Positions 10,025 through 27,486 of a DNA stretch of 64,000 nt are shown here, in pieces. The DNA comes from Undaria pinnatifida. Lineage: Eukaryota; Sar; Phaeophyceae; Laminariales; Alariaceae. The notes below the pieces were generated by a model that searched no databases, was not told the DNA's origin, and was given only the letters and a program-made list of their open reading frames with translations. A program made the position numbers and the translations under genes. Each line of letters starts with the position of its first letter. Positions within the stretch are counted from its first letter, which is position 1. The DNA lies in NCBI GenBank assembly GCA_012845835.1, contig JABAKD010000005.1:7544473-7608472 (forward strand), given 5' to 3'.

Positions 10025-11454
10025 TATGTACAGCGGCGTCCGTTGATTTTTTTTTTGCAGTTTTTTCCTGTTTTCTTTTCTTTCTTCTTTTCTTTCCTTT
10101 ATTCTCTTTTTTTGCGGTCTAGCTTGTGTTTTGTTGTGTTCTCGCACGCGGTACGCTAGCACTTACTTCACTTGCTGTACCTTGATGAATTGCGACCGTT
10201 TGGTTTACACTGTTTCACAGCAGTAGTGGCCTGTGACCTGTGGCCACAGAATTTGTATCTCTCTGCTCTCTAGCATGAATCAGCACGGACTCTGTGTGTC
10301 CTGATGTCGTTGGGTTGAAAGAAAACGGTTTAATAATGTGAAGACGACACATACAGCAGAGTACGTATACGAACGACATACCTGGTACCTGGTAGTTTGA
10401 ACCGTGCTTCCTCTCCGCGATTGATGGGCACGACATCCAAGAAATCTGATTTCGAGTGACACCGCCGCCATCATGCACTGCTGTGCTGCTGAGCTGGGCA
10501 TCTTGGCGAGTATCCTTTATCATCACGGGCATGTATCGTGACGGGTGTCATGTGTCATGTATCATGACGTATATAGACTATACTCTACTCGTGGAGGACT
10601 TCAGTGTTTGGTGTTTAGTGTGACGTGCCGTATAGGGTGTATGTGTACTGTAGCACGTCACACTGCTGTACGGCGGTAGAAGCAGCTTCTTGCCTGGCAG
10701 AGGGCAAAGGGCAGAGCCCATATGAACCAGTCCGACAAAGATCTCACACGCAAGACATCACACACATTGACTACTTGTGTGGATCTGCAATCCGGCAGCC
10801 ATACGAACAAGTAGCGCCTTTTAAGCCTTTTAGCACCGCACTCCCGACATGGGGCCAAACCACTTGGATTTGTACTATTGATAGCCTTTTTTTTAGGAGT
10901 TGCATGTGTTGAGCTGTGGTACGTTAAAAGCACAAGACAACGTTGAAAACGTGCGTGCACGGCGCGGTGGCGGCTCTATAATATCCTATCCCGCGCTTGA
11001 TACCAGTTAGTTGGGATGTGAGTAATATTACTGTATTCATACCGGTATTAAGTGAGTACCACGTACACACTCCTTGTATTCGTTATGGGCAGGGTCAGGA
11101 GCACAGCGCCCCGAAATACGAGCGAAATACAGCGAGTACTCGCGGTATGTATCAGCAGTATAAGCGGCACCGGTATCAGTGCCAGCAGTCCTTACATAGA
11201 CTTACTTAATTTTGTCTTTCTCAGGGATTGCCCATCCCTGGCCTCTCAGAGCTCCAACTTCCATATTACTTGCGGAACCTTTCCAGCTTTTCTTTGCTTT
11301 CCAGCTTCGTTAGAAATACGAAACGCCAATAGTACATACCGGTACTACTACACCAGGTAGGTTTGTACATACCATCAGATACTACGCTGTTGGATCACAT
11401 GCACGCCCAGCTCAGATCAGTCCGGCTATATATGGCCCAGCAGCGCGGCGTATG
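10025..11454. other. Intergenic; pyrimidine tract and TACCWGGTA pair
   Basis: A T/C-rich tract occupies 10045-10115. Two overlapping TACCTGGTA motifs sit at 10379 and 10386. No gene is supported. Confidence 0.45.
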
Positions 11455-11520
11455 CCGTGCGGAGCCGTGCGGAGCCGTGCGGAGCCGTGCGGAGCCGTGC
11501 GGAGCCGTGCGGAGCCGTGC
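11455..11520. repeat. Decamer tandem repeat (CCGTGCGGAG)n
   Basis: Six near-perfect copies of ccgtgcggag followed by a partial unit. It gives rise to spurious Arg/Ala/Cys ORFs on both strands. Confidence 0.95.
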
Positions 11521-11939
11521 GGTGCGGTGCCGTGCCCTTCGCTGGGGTGCTGTGTCGCTGCGCTGTGTGCTTTCTTTCGAACATGGAGCAGCACCGGGTA
11601 TAATGCGTGCTGTTGTGTACGGAGTACTACTTTTCCTTTTTTTTCTTTTTCTACATGTATTTGATCTTTCACGGCCCCCTGTTTTTTTGCCCCACGCAAA
11701 TTACCCCCGTACTGCCGATCAGAACGTAACACCGGAAACAAAAACACACAGCACAGCTGAGCACAACAGGGCAATTTGCTCTGCACAAGCAGCTCTTGGC
11801 ATTATCAAATCGCTGTTCGCACCAAATCGCGGGCCTCTTCTTTCTGCCCCCTTTACATATATGTTTTTAGTTGCATTCTTCCTCGCCTTGCGCGAGCGTA
11901 GCGGGCGGCGTCAGCCGCCCGCGGAGCGGAGCCCTATTT
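11521..11939. other. Intergenic with a perfect GC hairpin
   Basis: A perfect 9-bp inverted repeat with a four-base loop lies at 11901-11922 (gcgggcggc, gtca, gccgcccgc), preceded by gcgagcgta. No coding region is supported around it. Confidence 0.6.
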
Positions 11940-12045
11940 TATAAAAAATATTTCAAGGACGTCAGCCGTGAGTTCGACGATTTTGGGGTCAATACTCATC
12001 TTTGCAAGCTGCTTTGTTGGTACTTGTAATATACTAACTAGTATG
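11940..12045 (+). repeat. Family A-related fragment, plus orientation
   Basis: Contains atatttcaaggacgtcagcc, gtgagttcgacgattttg and actcatctttgcaagctg, matching the head of family A. It is a close inverted partner of 53520-53595, sharing the extension ttgttggtact-gtaatatac. Confidence 0.7.
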
Positions 12046-12500
12046 TGGGTGAGTTTTTTCTTAATGGGAGGGGTCCTACTGTTTAGCTTTTTCAAAAATG
12101 TATGTAGTCTATATGTTTTGCTTTTTCTCCACGGAATGGTTGGTGTTGGTATTTTTCCTTAGGTGGGGAATTTTATCCGCCCCGAGCCCATTGCATTGAG
12201 AAATTTCGGAATATGGCCACAAGGGGGCTTCGCGAGCGGCCGAGGGAGGGCCGGCACCCAAGCTAAGGCTCGCAGGCAAAGACAAATAAACATAAGTCAC
12301 CGGCCGCAAAACGGCAGTTTTACGATGCTGGAGTCTTATCTGCTAAAAATGTTCGATGGATCCCTGACCGAATGTTAGATGGCTCCTTGACTATGACGCA
12401 AAGGATAACCATTAACTGAGATAGATGCAGAAGAAGTGTTTTACATGAAGGAAGCAGCAGCGATGCCGATGCCACGACTCTGATACACGTCGATATTGTA
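12046..12500. other. Intergenic, nothing recognised
   Basis: T-rich at first, then mixed sequence; no supported gene, repeat or RNA. Confidence 0.4.
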
Positions 12501-12905
12501 TTGTATCATATACAACTCCTCCGAGACAGTTCCATGGGTTTATTGACGGTCCGCCCTCTTCGCGAATTCATGCTCCTCTGCCTCAGGTTGCACCGAGCTG
12601 GCTTGGCTGAAGATGCATCGAGATGTGTCATGGATATTGTCGAAGAGAGAGCAGCCGGGGCTGGCGCGGGGGAACGCGGAACGAGGGGGGTGGGAAGGGA
12701 AGGTCGCCCTCTGAAAACCGTGACTCTGGATGTGAGAAAGTACATCAAATTGATGTTCCCCATTCCCCACAGACGGCGGATGGAGCCGCTTTCTTCAACA
12801 ACATATCGGCGTTATAATAGGTTGTTTCATGGGATTCGGGGAAAGTCGTGTGCCGCGCCCCGTGTGGTTCCGACTATATGGGGAGAGTTTTTATTTTGCA
12901 CCTAA
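12501..12905 (+). CDS. Possible exon, unknown protein
   Basis: An open frame whose central part (MGLLTVRPLREFMLLCLRLH, then MDIVEERAAGAGAGE) looks more protein-like than the surrounding frames. It starts after a candidate acceptor (cgagacag at 12523-12530) and has a candidate donor (gtgaga) near 12731. The adjacent frame 12950-13090 (AFDIEGFEATQELQDTQSRA) could be another exon. No domain is recognised and no splice chain can be proved, so this may be chance. Confidence 0.2.
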   Translation: MYHIQLLRDSSMGLLTVRPLREFMLLCLRLHRAGLAEDASRCVMDIVEERAAGAGAGERGTRGVGREGRPLKTVTLDVRKYIKLMFPIPHRRRMEPLSSTTYRRYNRLFHGIRGKSCAAPRVVPTIWGEFLFCT

Positions 12906-13241
12906 CACGCTATGTCCCCTAAGCCCTACCAGTCCACTGTCCTCGCTCTGTTGGCGGTTCTGCCTCTCCGCTCATGTACGGGTTGTAGCTTTTGATATTG
13001 AGGGGTTTGAGGCGACGCAAGAGCTGCAAGACACTCAATCGCGCGCTTCACGCTTTCTTGATCATGCAACATCGAGGTTGAACCTGTTGATGGAAGTCGT
13101 ATACAACTGCACGGGAGTCTCGGTTCCTTACTCTAGAATTTCAGCTTCAAATATTTCGAAATTGAACATTTGAACATGTCAACATGCGCGATCACCGGCG
13201 CCGCCTCGCCCACCAACCTCAAACGGCACCTTCGGCCATCC

Positions 13242-13321
13242 TTGTTGTTGTTGTTGTTGCTGTTGCTGTTGCTGTTGTTGCTGTTGCTGTTGCTGTTGTT
13301 GTTGTTGTTGTTGTTGTTGTG

Positions 13322-13355
<34 letters not shown>

Positions 13356-13371
13356 TTGTTGTTGTTGTTGT
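13242..13371. repeat. Trinucleotide tract (TTG/CTG)n, poly-Q on the minus strand
   Basis: About 43 uninterrupted triplets, mixing ttg and ctg with a single ggctgctg break. On the minus strand it is a CAA/CAG run that would code for about 40 glutamines; on the plus strand it would code for leucine or valine depending on frame. No surrounding ORF on either strand shows a clear protein, so I treat it as a simple repeat. Confidence 0.93.
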
Positions 13372-15161
13372 CTCACATTAACTCATCCTGGACCCCCCTA
13401 ACTCGCTGTAATAGCACTTTTTCGGACCTCCCCCATGCCCCCCACCACCTCTAAGAGCTCGTTCGGCCACCCGAACTTCTCCCCGTCGTTCATTTCGGAA
13501 CCCCCCACCCCATCCCCGACCTCTAGCTGCACCTCCAGCCTCCCGGACCTCCCGAAGTCCGGCAACATATTGTGGACCCCCCCCCCTGAACGTCTAACGG
13601 GACTTTCGGCCTCCCGAACTCCCTTGAATACATTCTCCGACCACCCGGTACCTCCCTCGGCCATGGGAGGAGGTTACGCCGCACGTCATCCTTACCACTG
13701 AGATACACGCTCTTGGTAGAACCGGAGGATAGTGTATCCCACGTTGTCTTCATGTTTATATCCTTATTTTCCCTCAGTCATGATTGATGTGCTCGAAAGG
13801 ACGATCGATGTTGCCCAAATTATTGCTCGCGCAACGGATGTAAGCCTCAAAACGTTTTCGAACCTGCCGCTTGTGCCTTGGCCTGCCGCTTGTGCCTTGG
13901 CCTGCCGCTTGTGCCTTCTTTCGCCAATAACAGGAGGTCAAGGCGCACTTCCAGTCCTTCCCGCTTCGGTACACGCTCTCGGTAGAACCGGAGGATGCGT
14001 TAGCCCACATCGGGCTCGTGGCAGACGCTTCTCGGCCTTCCTCAGCGGTGCGGGTCCTTGTCCACCCTTGCAACGTACAGTCAGAATTGGGACCGTGGGA
14101 TACCCGTGGGAGCGGCGGTGGCGGCGGGAGGAGGAGGGGTGGGGTAGCGGAGAAGGACGAAGAGGGCCGGTACTACGCGGTGACGGTGGTGTGCAGACAC
14201 AGTCCGCGTCTGCTGGAGGCTGTTTTGTCCTCGCTGCGGTCTGCTGGTGGTGAGAAATCGCTGTTTCGAGAGTTTCGTGCGTCTGCTTTCCTCTCGCGGT
14301 CCGTTGTTGGTGGTGAAATTTCAAGCTTTCGAGATTTCGGAGTGTTTTCGTTTTTTATTTTGCATGTCTTGGGCCTCCAGTAAGAGAGTTGGCCGTGCCC
14401 GGGGCGGCCGTACGCACGCACTCGCGGTCGGAGCCTAAAGTCCGGCGATATTTTGATATTTTGATATTTTTGTCGTGTATTTAACACCATTATATTTGTA
14501 GGAAGGAAAAAAGTACCGTGAGCTGTGAGTTCTCCCGATGGATCGCTAGTCGGAACTCAGCTTTAACTTTGTTTTACGAAGTTATTTCTAATACGTCAGC
14601 TGTGTGTTCGAACACTTGAGTGGTCGATTCTCATATTTGCAAACTGCGCGGTATTTCGAATGATGTAACGAGTGACGAGAGCCGAGCGGGGGAGGGGGGG
14701 GGGGGGGCTGTGCGTGCGATCACTTCATCAGGCGGCCTAGATTGTTTCCATAATAGGACTACTGCCGTCTTGTATGCGAATAGCGGAACCGCTGGCTCTC
14801 TGATATTCGCTCTTGATTTCCGGATATCCTGATGGAAAATCCGCCAGACTTTCTACTCCTTCGTGTTGGCCAGGGAGAAAGAGCGTGGGCCTACCTACGA
14901 GGGCTGCGCTTTTGAATTTTGGTCCGAGATTCCCAATTTACTCGTTCGATGCGAGGGCGACGCAGCGGCGGTTCTGGTCAGTTTGGTCGTGGGGTTGGGT
15001 TCTGGCTTTGGGTTCAGTTCGTTCGTTTTTGTCTTGCCCGTGCTACCTTGCGACAACTGTTATTAATAGGCATTTCGTTTTGGCCCTCCCAATATACATC
15101 CCCATACACGCACTTTCCGCATACTATATACTATACAGGTACGTGTATCGACGCGGATGTT
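13372..15161. other. Upstream region of the kinase with local duplications
   Basis: A C/T-rich stretch at 13420-13680 has loosely repeated words (ctcccgaac, cccggacc). About 40 bases at 13704-13744 (acacgctcttggtagaaccg) recur at 13969-14009. A 19-base unit (gcttgtgccttggcctgcc) is repeated three times at 13863-13918. A G run lies at 14694-14707. The last 50 bases hold a TATA-like string (actatatactata, 15121-15134), a possible kinase promoter. No gene is supported with confidence. Confidence 0.5.
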
Positions 15162-21652
<6,491 letters not shown>

Positions 21653-24056
21653 CGAACGCCCTGACTCAAGACACGTCGCCCGAGGCGTGAAAAAAACATG
21701 TGCACGATGCGCACCGTCGTGCTATGATACGAGTAGAATGTGATACGTAGAGGTATGGGTGCTGTTTTGCTTGTGTTTCTTGGTGTCCATGGTTTTATAG
21801 AGGTGTGCACGGCGATGTAACACGCGTGCTTCTTGGGTGAATAACGCGTCCGTGGGTGGATAGGTGGAAACGTCGCGTGTGATCCTCTTCGATCGCTGTC
21901 ATTTTTCATTGTACACTCGTCCATATGTGCGCCCGGAACCTGATTGGTGTGCAATCGAAAAGGGTGTGGGTTGCGAAATGACGGGCGTGGGTTGGCAGGG
22001 GGATGGAGTCGGCGTGTGGCTAGTGGAACATATTGGTCTGGTTTTATCGTGCGTCGGGCATTCTTACCGCTGCTTGGCGCATTTTATGTGTTGTTTTGAG
22101 TATAGGGCTCTTCCGGCTGGTTTACGCTTCTGTGATGCCATATAGCAATAACGCCCTATAGGCATGGGCGGTATGCCATATATAGCAAAAGCGGCATCCG
22201 ATGTGCATTGGATTGGTAGGTACATACCAGGGGGAATGTAAGAGGTTCAGTGTATGGGCAAGGCAGCATGCTCATTGTAGAAAAATATAAACTCTAGAGG
22301 GGAGTGGAGGTGGGGAATGTTGAGGGCTTAGTAAAAACATAGGTCGGCACGATTGTAGATAACGAAGACGACACGCGTTCGGGAACGCGGCCTGCAGCAC
22401 ATCGCGAAAACGCGGGTCGAAACCCCGGAGGAAACGCTTGTCGAATCGGGTATGGAATCGCATGCGAAAACGCTTGCAGAATCTCCTGTCTGGTAATATC
22501 AGCGGGGGCTTGGGACCTGCGTGATATTTTTGCGGCGAAATACATTAAGGAGCAACAATTATTGTGCAATATCGAGGGTGGGGAGTACCCTATTTTTGAC
22601 ATACATGCGTACCTGGGTATATTTTGTGCATTTTGTGCCAGTTTCGGCGAGAGCATCTTACTTGTCAACACTGAGACAATGATTTGTGGCACGCAGTGTT
22701 TTGGTTGGTACTGTGTAGCGGAGCGGCTGCGATTCGTTCTATTAATACTCTAGTACATATGTAGCTACGGAGGAGTTCTGCGAGGCAGTTGCTCCGCTGG
22801 TCGAGATAGGGGGCATAATGGTAGAGTAGTAGTAGAGGAGGGGAAACGGTAAAACAAAAGCGATGCGGTCATGCAGTACAAATTGGCACGGCCAAACACT
22901 GCTGTCGATTTTGATATCGAAAAAATTGAAAATTAATCACTTTTTCTTTTTCGACACTGTTCTCGGATACCTCGCGGCTTCTTGTACTACTTACCGTCTG
23001 AGTGGCCTTTCTTTGCGATGTTCTCACCCCACAAGTCGTACCAGATACAGCACTTCCAAAGAGATTTCGTTCGATGTTTTTGGTGGTCCGCACATTTTTC
23101 TCGGTTTTTGCAAAACGCGCAGCGAAGCCGCGCTCGGATCGGAGACTTAAGCCTGGATTAGAGTTGAGGTTAGGGTTAGGGTTATATAGGAAGGGTCGAC
23201 GCCCTCTCGCGATTTGACAAAAAATAAAACGAAAAACAGCCTAAAAAACTAGACTATAAAGTGAACCATATTTGGTACTCTATCTGGTACTTTATCTGGT
23301 ACGATTTGTGGGTCAAAGCCGGTAAAGGCGCCTCATGCAATGAACGTTGCTTCGTTTGGGACACACACGCTGTTGCTTGCGGCGAGCAAGTGCCATGAGC
23401 TCACCGGGCCCTACATGTCTACCACAAGACTTGAACCCATCACGAAAAGTTAGCCTCCACCGCCGAGGGATGGTTGTCAGTCAGCCTTGAGGGCAGCGTG
23501 ACCACGCCGATTTCCATTCCACAGAAAACTCCACTCCAAACAAGCTTTTTTGAAAAATATGGTCTAAATGTCTCAAAAACTGTTTTGATCATTGTTCCCC
23601 CGGGTCGACTAATTTGGCAATCCAATCTATCTTTCTGCCCTCTCGAATCCGACTGCATGTACGGGACCTACCTACACCTGTTTTTTCCTCTCCAGCGATC
23701 GAAAGCGATTGACTTCCATACCGCGACACCGGAATTCGATGCCGACAGACACCACACCGAAAATGCACACACAGGAGACCCGCACCACCTCTCAGCTGCC
23801 CGGGTGCCTTGTGCGCTGAGCTACCTGATCCCCACGCGGACCCGACGATGTTTCCACCAACGACGCGTTTTCCGAGCCATTTGGGACGCGTGCTACGATG
23901 GAGGAACTACATATATAGGTCTAGACTATGATCAATACCGTTGTACTTTTCGAACGGCCAAAATATCTTTGACCGACGGGGCGCTCGTAGACTGAGAAAG
24001 CGCACCCTTTGCAGTTGAAATAATCGCGTCTGGTGTCACAAATTATGCGTTACATA
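21653..24056. other. Intergenic downstream of the kinase
   Basis: No supported gene. Three telomere-type units (ttaggg) sit at about 23167-23186, too few to be a telomere. Three variants of the form tntctggtac lie at 23270-23305. An open frame at 23474-23995 has no recognisable domain and ordinary composition, so I do not call it a gene. Confidence 0.45.
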
Positions 24057-24111
24057 CCTAGACTAGACTAGACTAGACTAGACTAGACTAGACTAGACTA
24101 GACTAGACTAA
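24057..24111. repeat. Pentanucleotide microsatellite (CTAGA)n
   Basis: Eleven near-perfect units of ctaga/gacta. Confidence 0.95.
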
Positions 24112-24416
24112 GCCATTCCTAACTAAGCCATGGGATTTTTCATCTTTTCACTTAGGGTTGCACTTTCATCTTTCCCCAAGGTCAGTTGTTGGTCGCGGTA
24201 TCTAGAGCTTATCAAGCGAGGAGTCTAACAGTCTAACTTGACCTCGCCTCTACCGTAGGATCCGCCTCGCTTGCTGCACACCACACTGCACACTGATGTA
24301 CACTGTGAACACTGCATCAATGCTGTCCAACAACTTCCACCCAGCGATCAAGGCTACCGTATTGTTGTGTTTTGATATAGCCCCTTTTTTCACTGGCGGG
24401 TTTTCTCTATCATATC

Positions 24417-24500
24417 ACAAATATACTATCATACTATCATACTACTATACTATCATACTAGCATACTATCATACTATCATGCTATCTTACTATCATACCA
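24417..24500. repeat. Microsatellite of CATACTAT-type units
   Basis: Imperfect units of catactat and close variants. Similar units resume at 24766-24800 and 24930-24970, on the other side of a MITE-like insertion. Confidence 0.88.
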
Positions 24501-24514
24501 TCGACTGATTCCAC

Positions 24515-24740
24515 GATAGCCCCCCCAAAAAACCGGCGACTTTCTTTAACGAACGTTTCAAGGCCGCTCGACACGAGGAAGGGTGATATGAAGCATAAAA
24601 ATCTTCACACACTTTCTTGTTTGCAAAGGACGATCAAACGATGACGTTGAGGTGGCAAGGGACATCGTATTTGAGGAGATACGGCCTGGATCTGGTTTCA
24701 AAACCGGTGATTTCGTTAAAGCAAAGTTGGGGGGGCTACC
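24515..24740. mobile_element. MITE-like element with inverted ends
   Basis: About 226 bases bounded by gatagccccccc on the left and the inverted match gggggggctacc on the right, with a further inner match (ttaacgaa on both arms). It contains no transposase. It lies between two stretches of CATACTAT-type microsatellite. I could not see a clear target-site duplication, so the class is uncertain. Confidence 0.4.
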
Positions 24741-24800
24741 GTAGAACGGATCCATCACACTAATCATACCATCATACTATCATACTATCATACTAATATT

Positions 24801-25559
24801 AATATTGCCCTCCGACAATGTAGTATTAATAGTGTAGATAGATGCCGTCCAATGTAAATCGAATATCTTTTCGTAAAGCAGCAGTAGTAGTACCTAACAT
24901 GAAGTCGAATGATCGCACCACAAAAGACTTTCATACTATCATATTATACTACCATGCTATAATATTATATATCGTACTCGCACGAGTGTGACTGCATCTA
25001 TCTCACCGAAAAAAACGCGTTCAAGACGATTTGTTTGGCGCAGCGTATTATAGCTATCCATCCCATTGGAGGTTCATAACGTCAACTTAATACTCCAAAA
25101 CAGCACGAAAGCCCATGGCGGCGCCAAGGAACAGCGGGTTCACTCGCGCGAGGGGGCCCGAGCCACTAAGAACAAGGCCCAAGAACAACATAACCCCCCC
25201 TACCGTGTAGCATTTGGTTCTCGCCGAAAAAATCTCGAACAGGAGGTTTACGCCTGCCTGTATACACGCGGATCACACAAATGGGATCGGTTTTCACTAC
25301 CACGCAGAGCGCCACATTGCAAATCGCAAAAAAAATGGAATTACATGGATGTTGCATGGGTATTGTTTACAGCAGTAATTCTTGCGGTTAAGGAGAGAGA
25401 CACGTCTCGTCAGCCGGAAAGATTTTGGCCAAAACGTGCTGAAAAAAGCTATCATCGTACCAAGCGTCCATGATGTGCCGCCGCGATGAAGAGCTACTGA
25501 CAAACAAGTAAGCCTTCTGAACTCCTGTCGCGTGATGCTATATTATACCAGGTGTCTGG
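24801..25559. other. Intergenic, nothing recognised
   Basis: AT-rich at first with more CATACTAT-type units; an open frame at 25066-25473 is not recognisable as a protein family. Confidence 0.4.
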
Positions 25560-26125
25560 TAGTTTTTTTTTTGGGGGGGGATGTTTGCCTTGGGAAGACA
25601 AGCGATGCAACGCCACGATTCATTGCAATCGGGGGAGGGGGGGGGGGGAGGTTGAAAGACCCAGTGACTGGTCGTGTCATTGCTGTCCGGAGCGGGGAGG
25701 GGTAATTCGTCGGCGGCGGGGGTTCATCGGCCCGGGGGGGGGGGGTGGAAGGGCAAGTCAGGGGGGGCGGGGGATCACCGGGGGGAGGGGGGCGGTACAT
25801 CGGGAGGAGGGGGGTACATCGGGGGGAGGGTGTGGTCGACAGGGGGGGGGGGGGGCATCGAAGGGGGAAGGGGGGGGGGGGTAGTCATAGTCATTTCGTG
25901 CATGGCCGTAGTCGTATGACCATAGACAGTCGCGTACCTAAAACGCCGGGCCGGAGCACATTGGGCTTTCACCGACCAGGCAGTCATCGCGCGCATCAAG
26001 CGCGCAGCGCCACCGAGTCACATGAAGGGTGAGCTGCATCTTCCTAAGAATACCAATTATGAGGCGGATTTCGGCACTGCTGTGCGCATTTTCTTGCAGT
26101 ATGTGGATGACCGCTTCGAATGACT
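25560..26125 (+). repeat. Repeat family C copy with G tracts
   Basis: G-rich tracts up to about 11 bases alternate with short spacers through 25883. They are followed by a conserved tail (gtcatttcgtgcatggccgt, aggcagtcatcgcgcgcatc, aagggtgagctgcatc) that matches 63450-63660 (caccaggcagaaattg, gaaggatgagttgcatc). The ORFs here are runs of Gly or Pro and are not genes. Confidence 0.7.
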
Positions 26126-27003
26126 TCTGTGTTTTGTGTTGTGGCCACTTTCGGCGGGGGGGGGGGTATTTAGTGGGGAGGAGTGGGGGGGGGTCGCGGT
26201 AAACATGGTGCAGTATTGTAGTACCAGGACAAGCAAGGGCAGCTGGCAGAGCAGTTTAGGATCTATAGGGGATAGAGGGGGGATACAGGGCTATCAAGGA
26301 ACAGCTAGCTATAACAGCCTCGAAATTTGGGTGCTGGTGACCAGTAGCTTATTGCCAGCCATGACCACAAAAAAATGTAGAGCAAGTAGTGTTTTCTTTT
26401 AGATGATGGGTGCCCGTCTGGGCTGTAAAATCGTTGGGCGCGCGTGTTGCGGGGCTAGCACAACGATAATAATGTAAACCTGCGCATGTAAGGAACCCCG
26501 TCCATTACGAACGAGTATACCCCGAAAATATGAAGATCGCACAAACATCGGCGACGGCTGTGACGCTGTGCCTGCGTTGAACCCTGTGGCTGTTGCTGCT
26601 GCCAAAATTTGGCAACCAATTTTGAACTTGGGTAGTTTGTTCCCAAAACGTTCGTGCACATATAGTCTACATGTCACGCGAAAATAATACAAACGAGCAG
26701 CTGCTGTTGGTACCTTTCGCTTATTATTCAAACCATCAGTCAGTCATTCCTTCCCACACGTTTCCAACTTTCCCGGCACACTGAATCACGCACCGTACAC
26801 GGGAGTTGCGGCAGCCGCAGCAGCCGCAACAAGCAGAAGCAGCAGTACTGAAAAATACCAGGTAGTTAGTATGGTTTTCCGCCCGCGCACATTTACCTCG
26901 CCGGAAAAACGATTCCACCACTCCATATTATGTACACCAACCACCGCTCTCCCGCTTCAGGAAAGCTCGGTGTCGCTACGGCACCACACACCACCACACC
27001 ACA
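26126..27003. other. Intergenic before the copia element
   Basis: No supported gene. A TACCAGGTA motif lies at 26856. Bases 26999-27003 (ccaca) are the left copy of the copia target-site duplication. Confidence 0.5.
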
Positions 27004-27446
27004 TGTTAAATGTAGCTTACATCAACCAATATAGTGTGGTACTGGGGGTATTACGGAATGTACGGTAGCCCAGGAATAATATGTGGAAAGTCTATTGGCT
27101 ATAGCGAACGGGGCATTGCGGGGTATCCGCCATACATAGTAGTGAGAATTGTTACATTGTGGCCAGTTGATGGACAGTGTATTTGTGCCTTGGGGAGGTA
27201 CGGGGGATTATGGCTCGTGGGCGAGCGTGGTGGGGAGCAGCTTGTGCCCCCCTCCATCCCACTCTTCTCTACACCTACCTCTCCCCGTCTTCTCTCCGTT
27301 TTCGCTTGGGTACTGCTGCTGTAATATTCAAGACATAAACGCCATCTTCTTTTATCTCGGGCATACTGCAGAGGGCAGTACTTTGTCTAAGCACACAGTT
27401 CGGGGCTGTTGCTACTCCGTCTCCTGAACATCACTGTCATCGAATA
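27004..27446 (+). repeat. Copia 5' LTR
   Basis: Begins tgttaaatg and ends near tcgaata; matches 32649-33091. The 3' boundary was set by the target-site duplication, because the usual terminal CA is not seen. Confidence 0.9.
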
Positions 27447-27486
27447 CGTTCACGAAAAGTTCGAACTTGACGGTGGTTGATCTGAG

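Noticed and set aside
11455-11520. CRISPR-like regular repeats
   Set aside because: A direct decamer tandem repeat without spacers, in eukaryotic DNA.
11901-11922. Intrinsic transcription terminator
   Set aside because: The stem is followed by mixed sequence rather than a T run directly, and intrinsic terminators of this type are a bacterial feature.
13170-13454. Poly-Leu, poly-Val and poly-Gln ORFs
   Set aside because: All arise from the trinucleotide tract in different frames; no flanking protein-like sequence.
23167-23186. Telomere-type TTAGGG units
   Set aside because: Only about three units inside ordinary sequence; too short for a telomere or a reliable interstitial telomeric block.
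23400-23460. tRNA-like words (gagctcatggc, gggttcaag on the minus strand)
   Set aside because: The B-box-like word precedes the A-box-like word, the wrong order for a tRNA gene or SINE.
25543-26032. Gly-rich and Pro-rich ORFs on both strands
   Set aside because: Translations of G homopolymer tracts in repeat family C.
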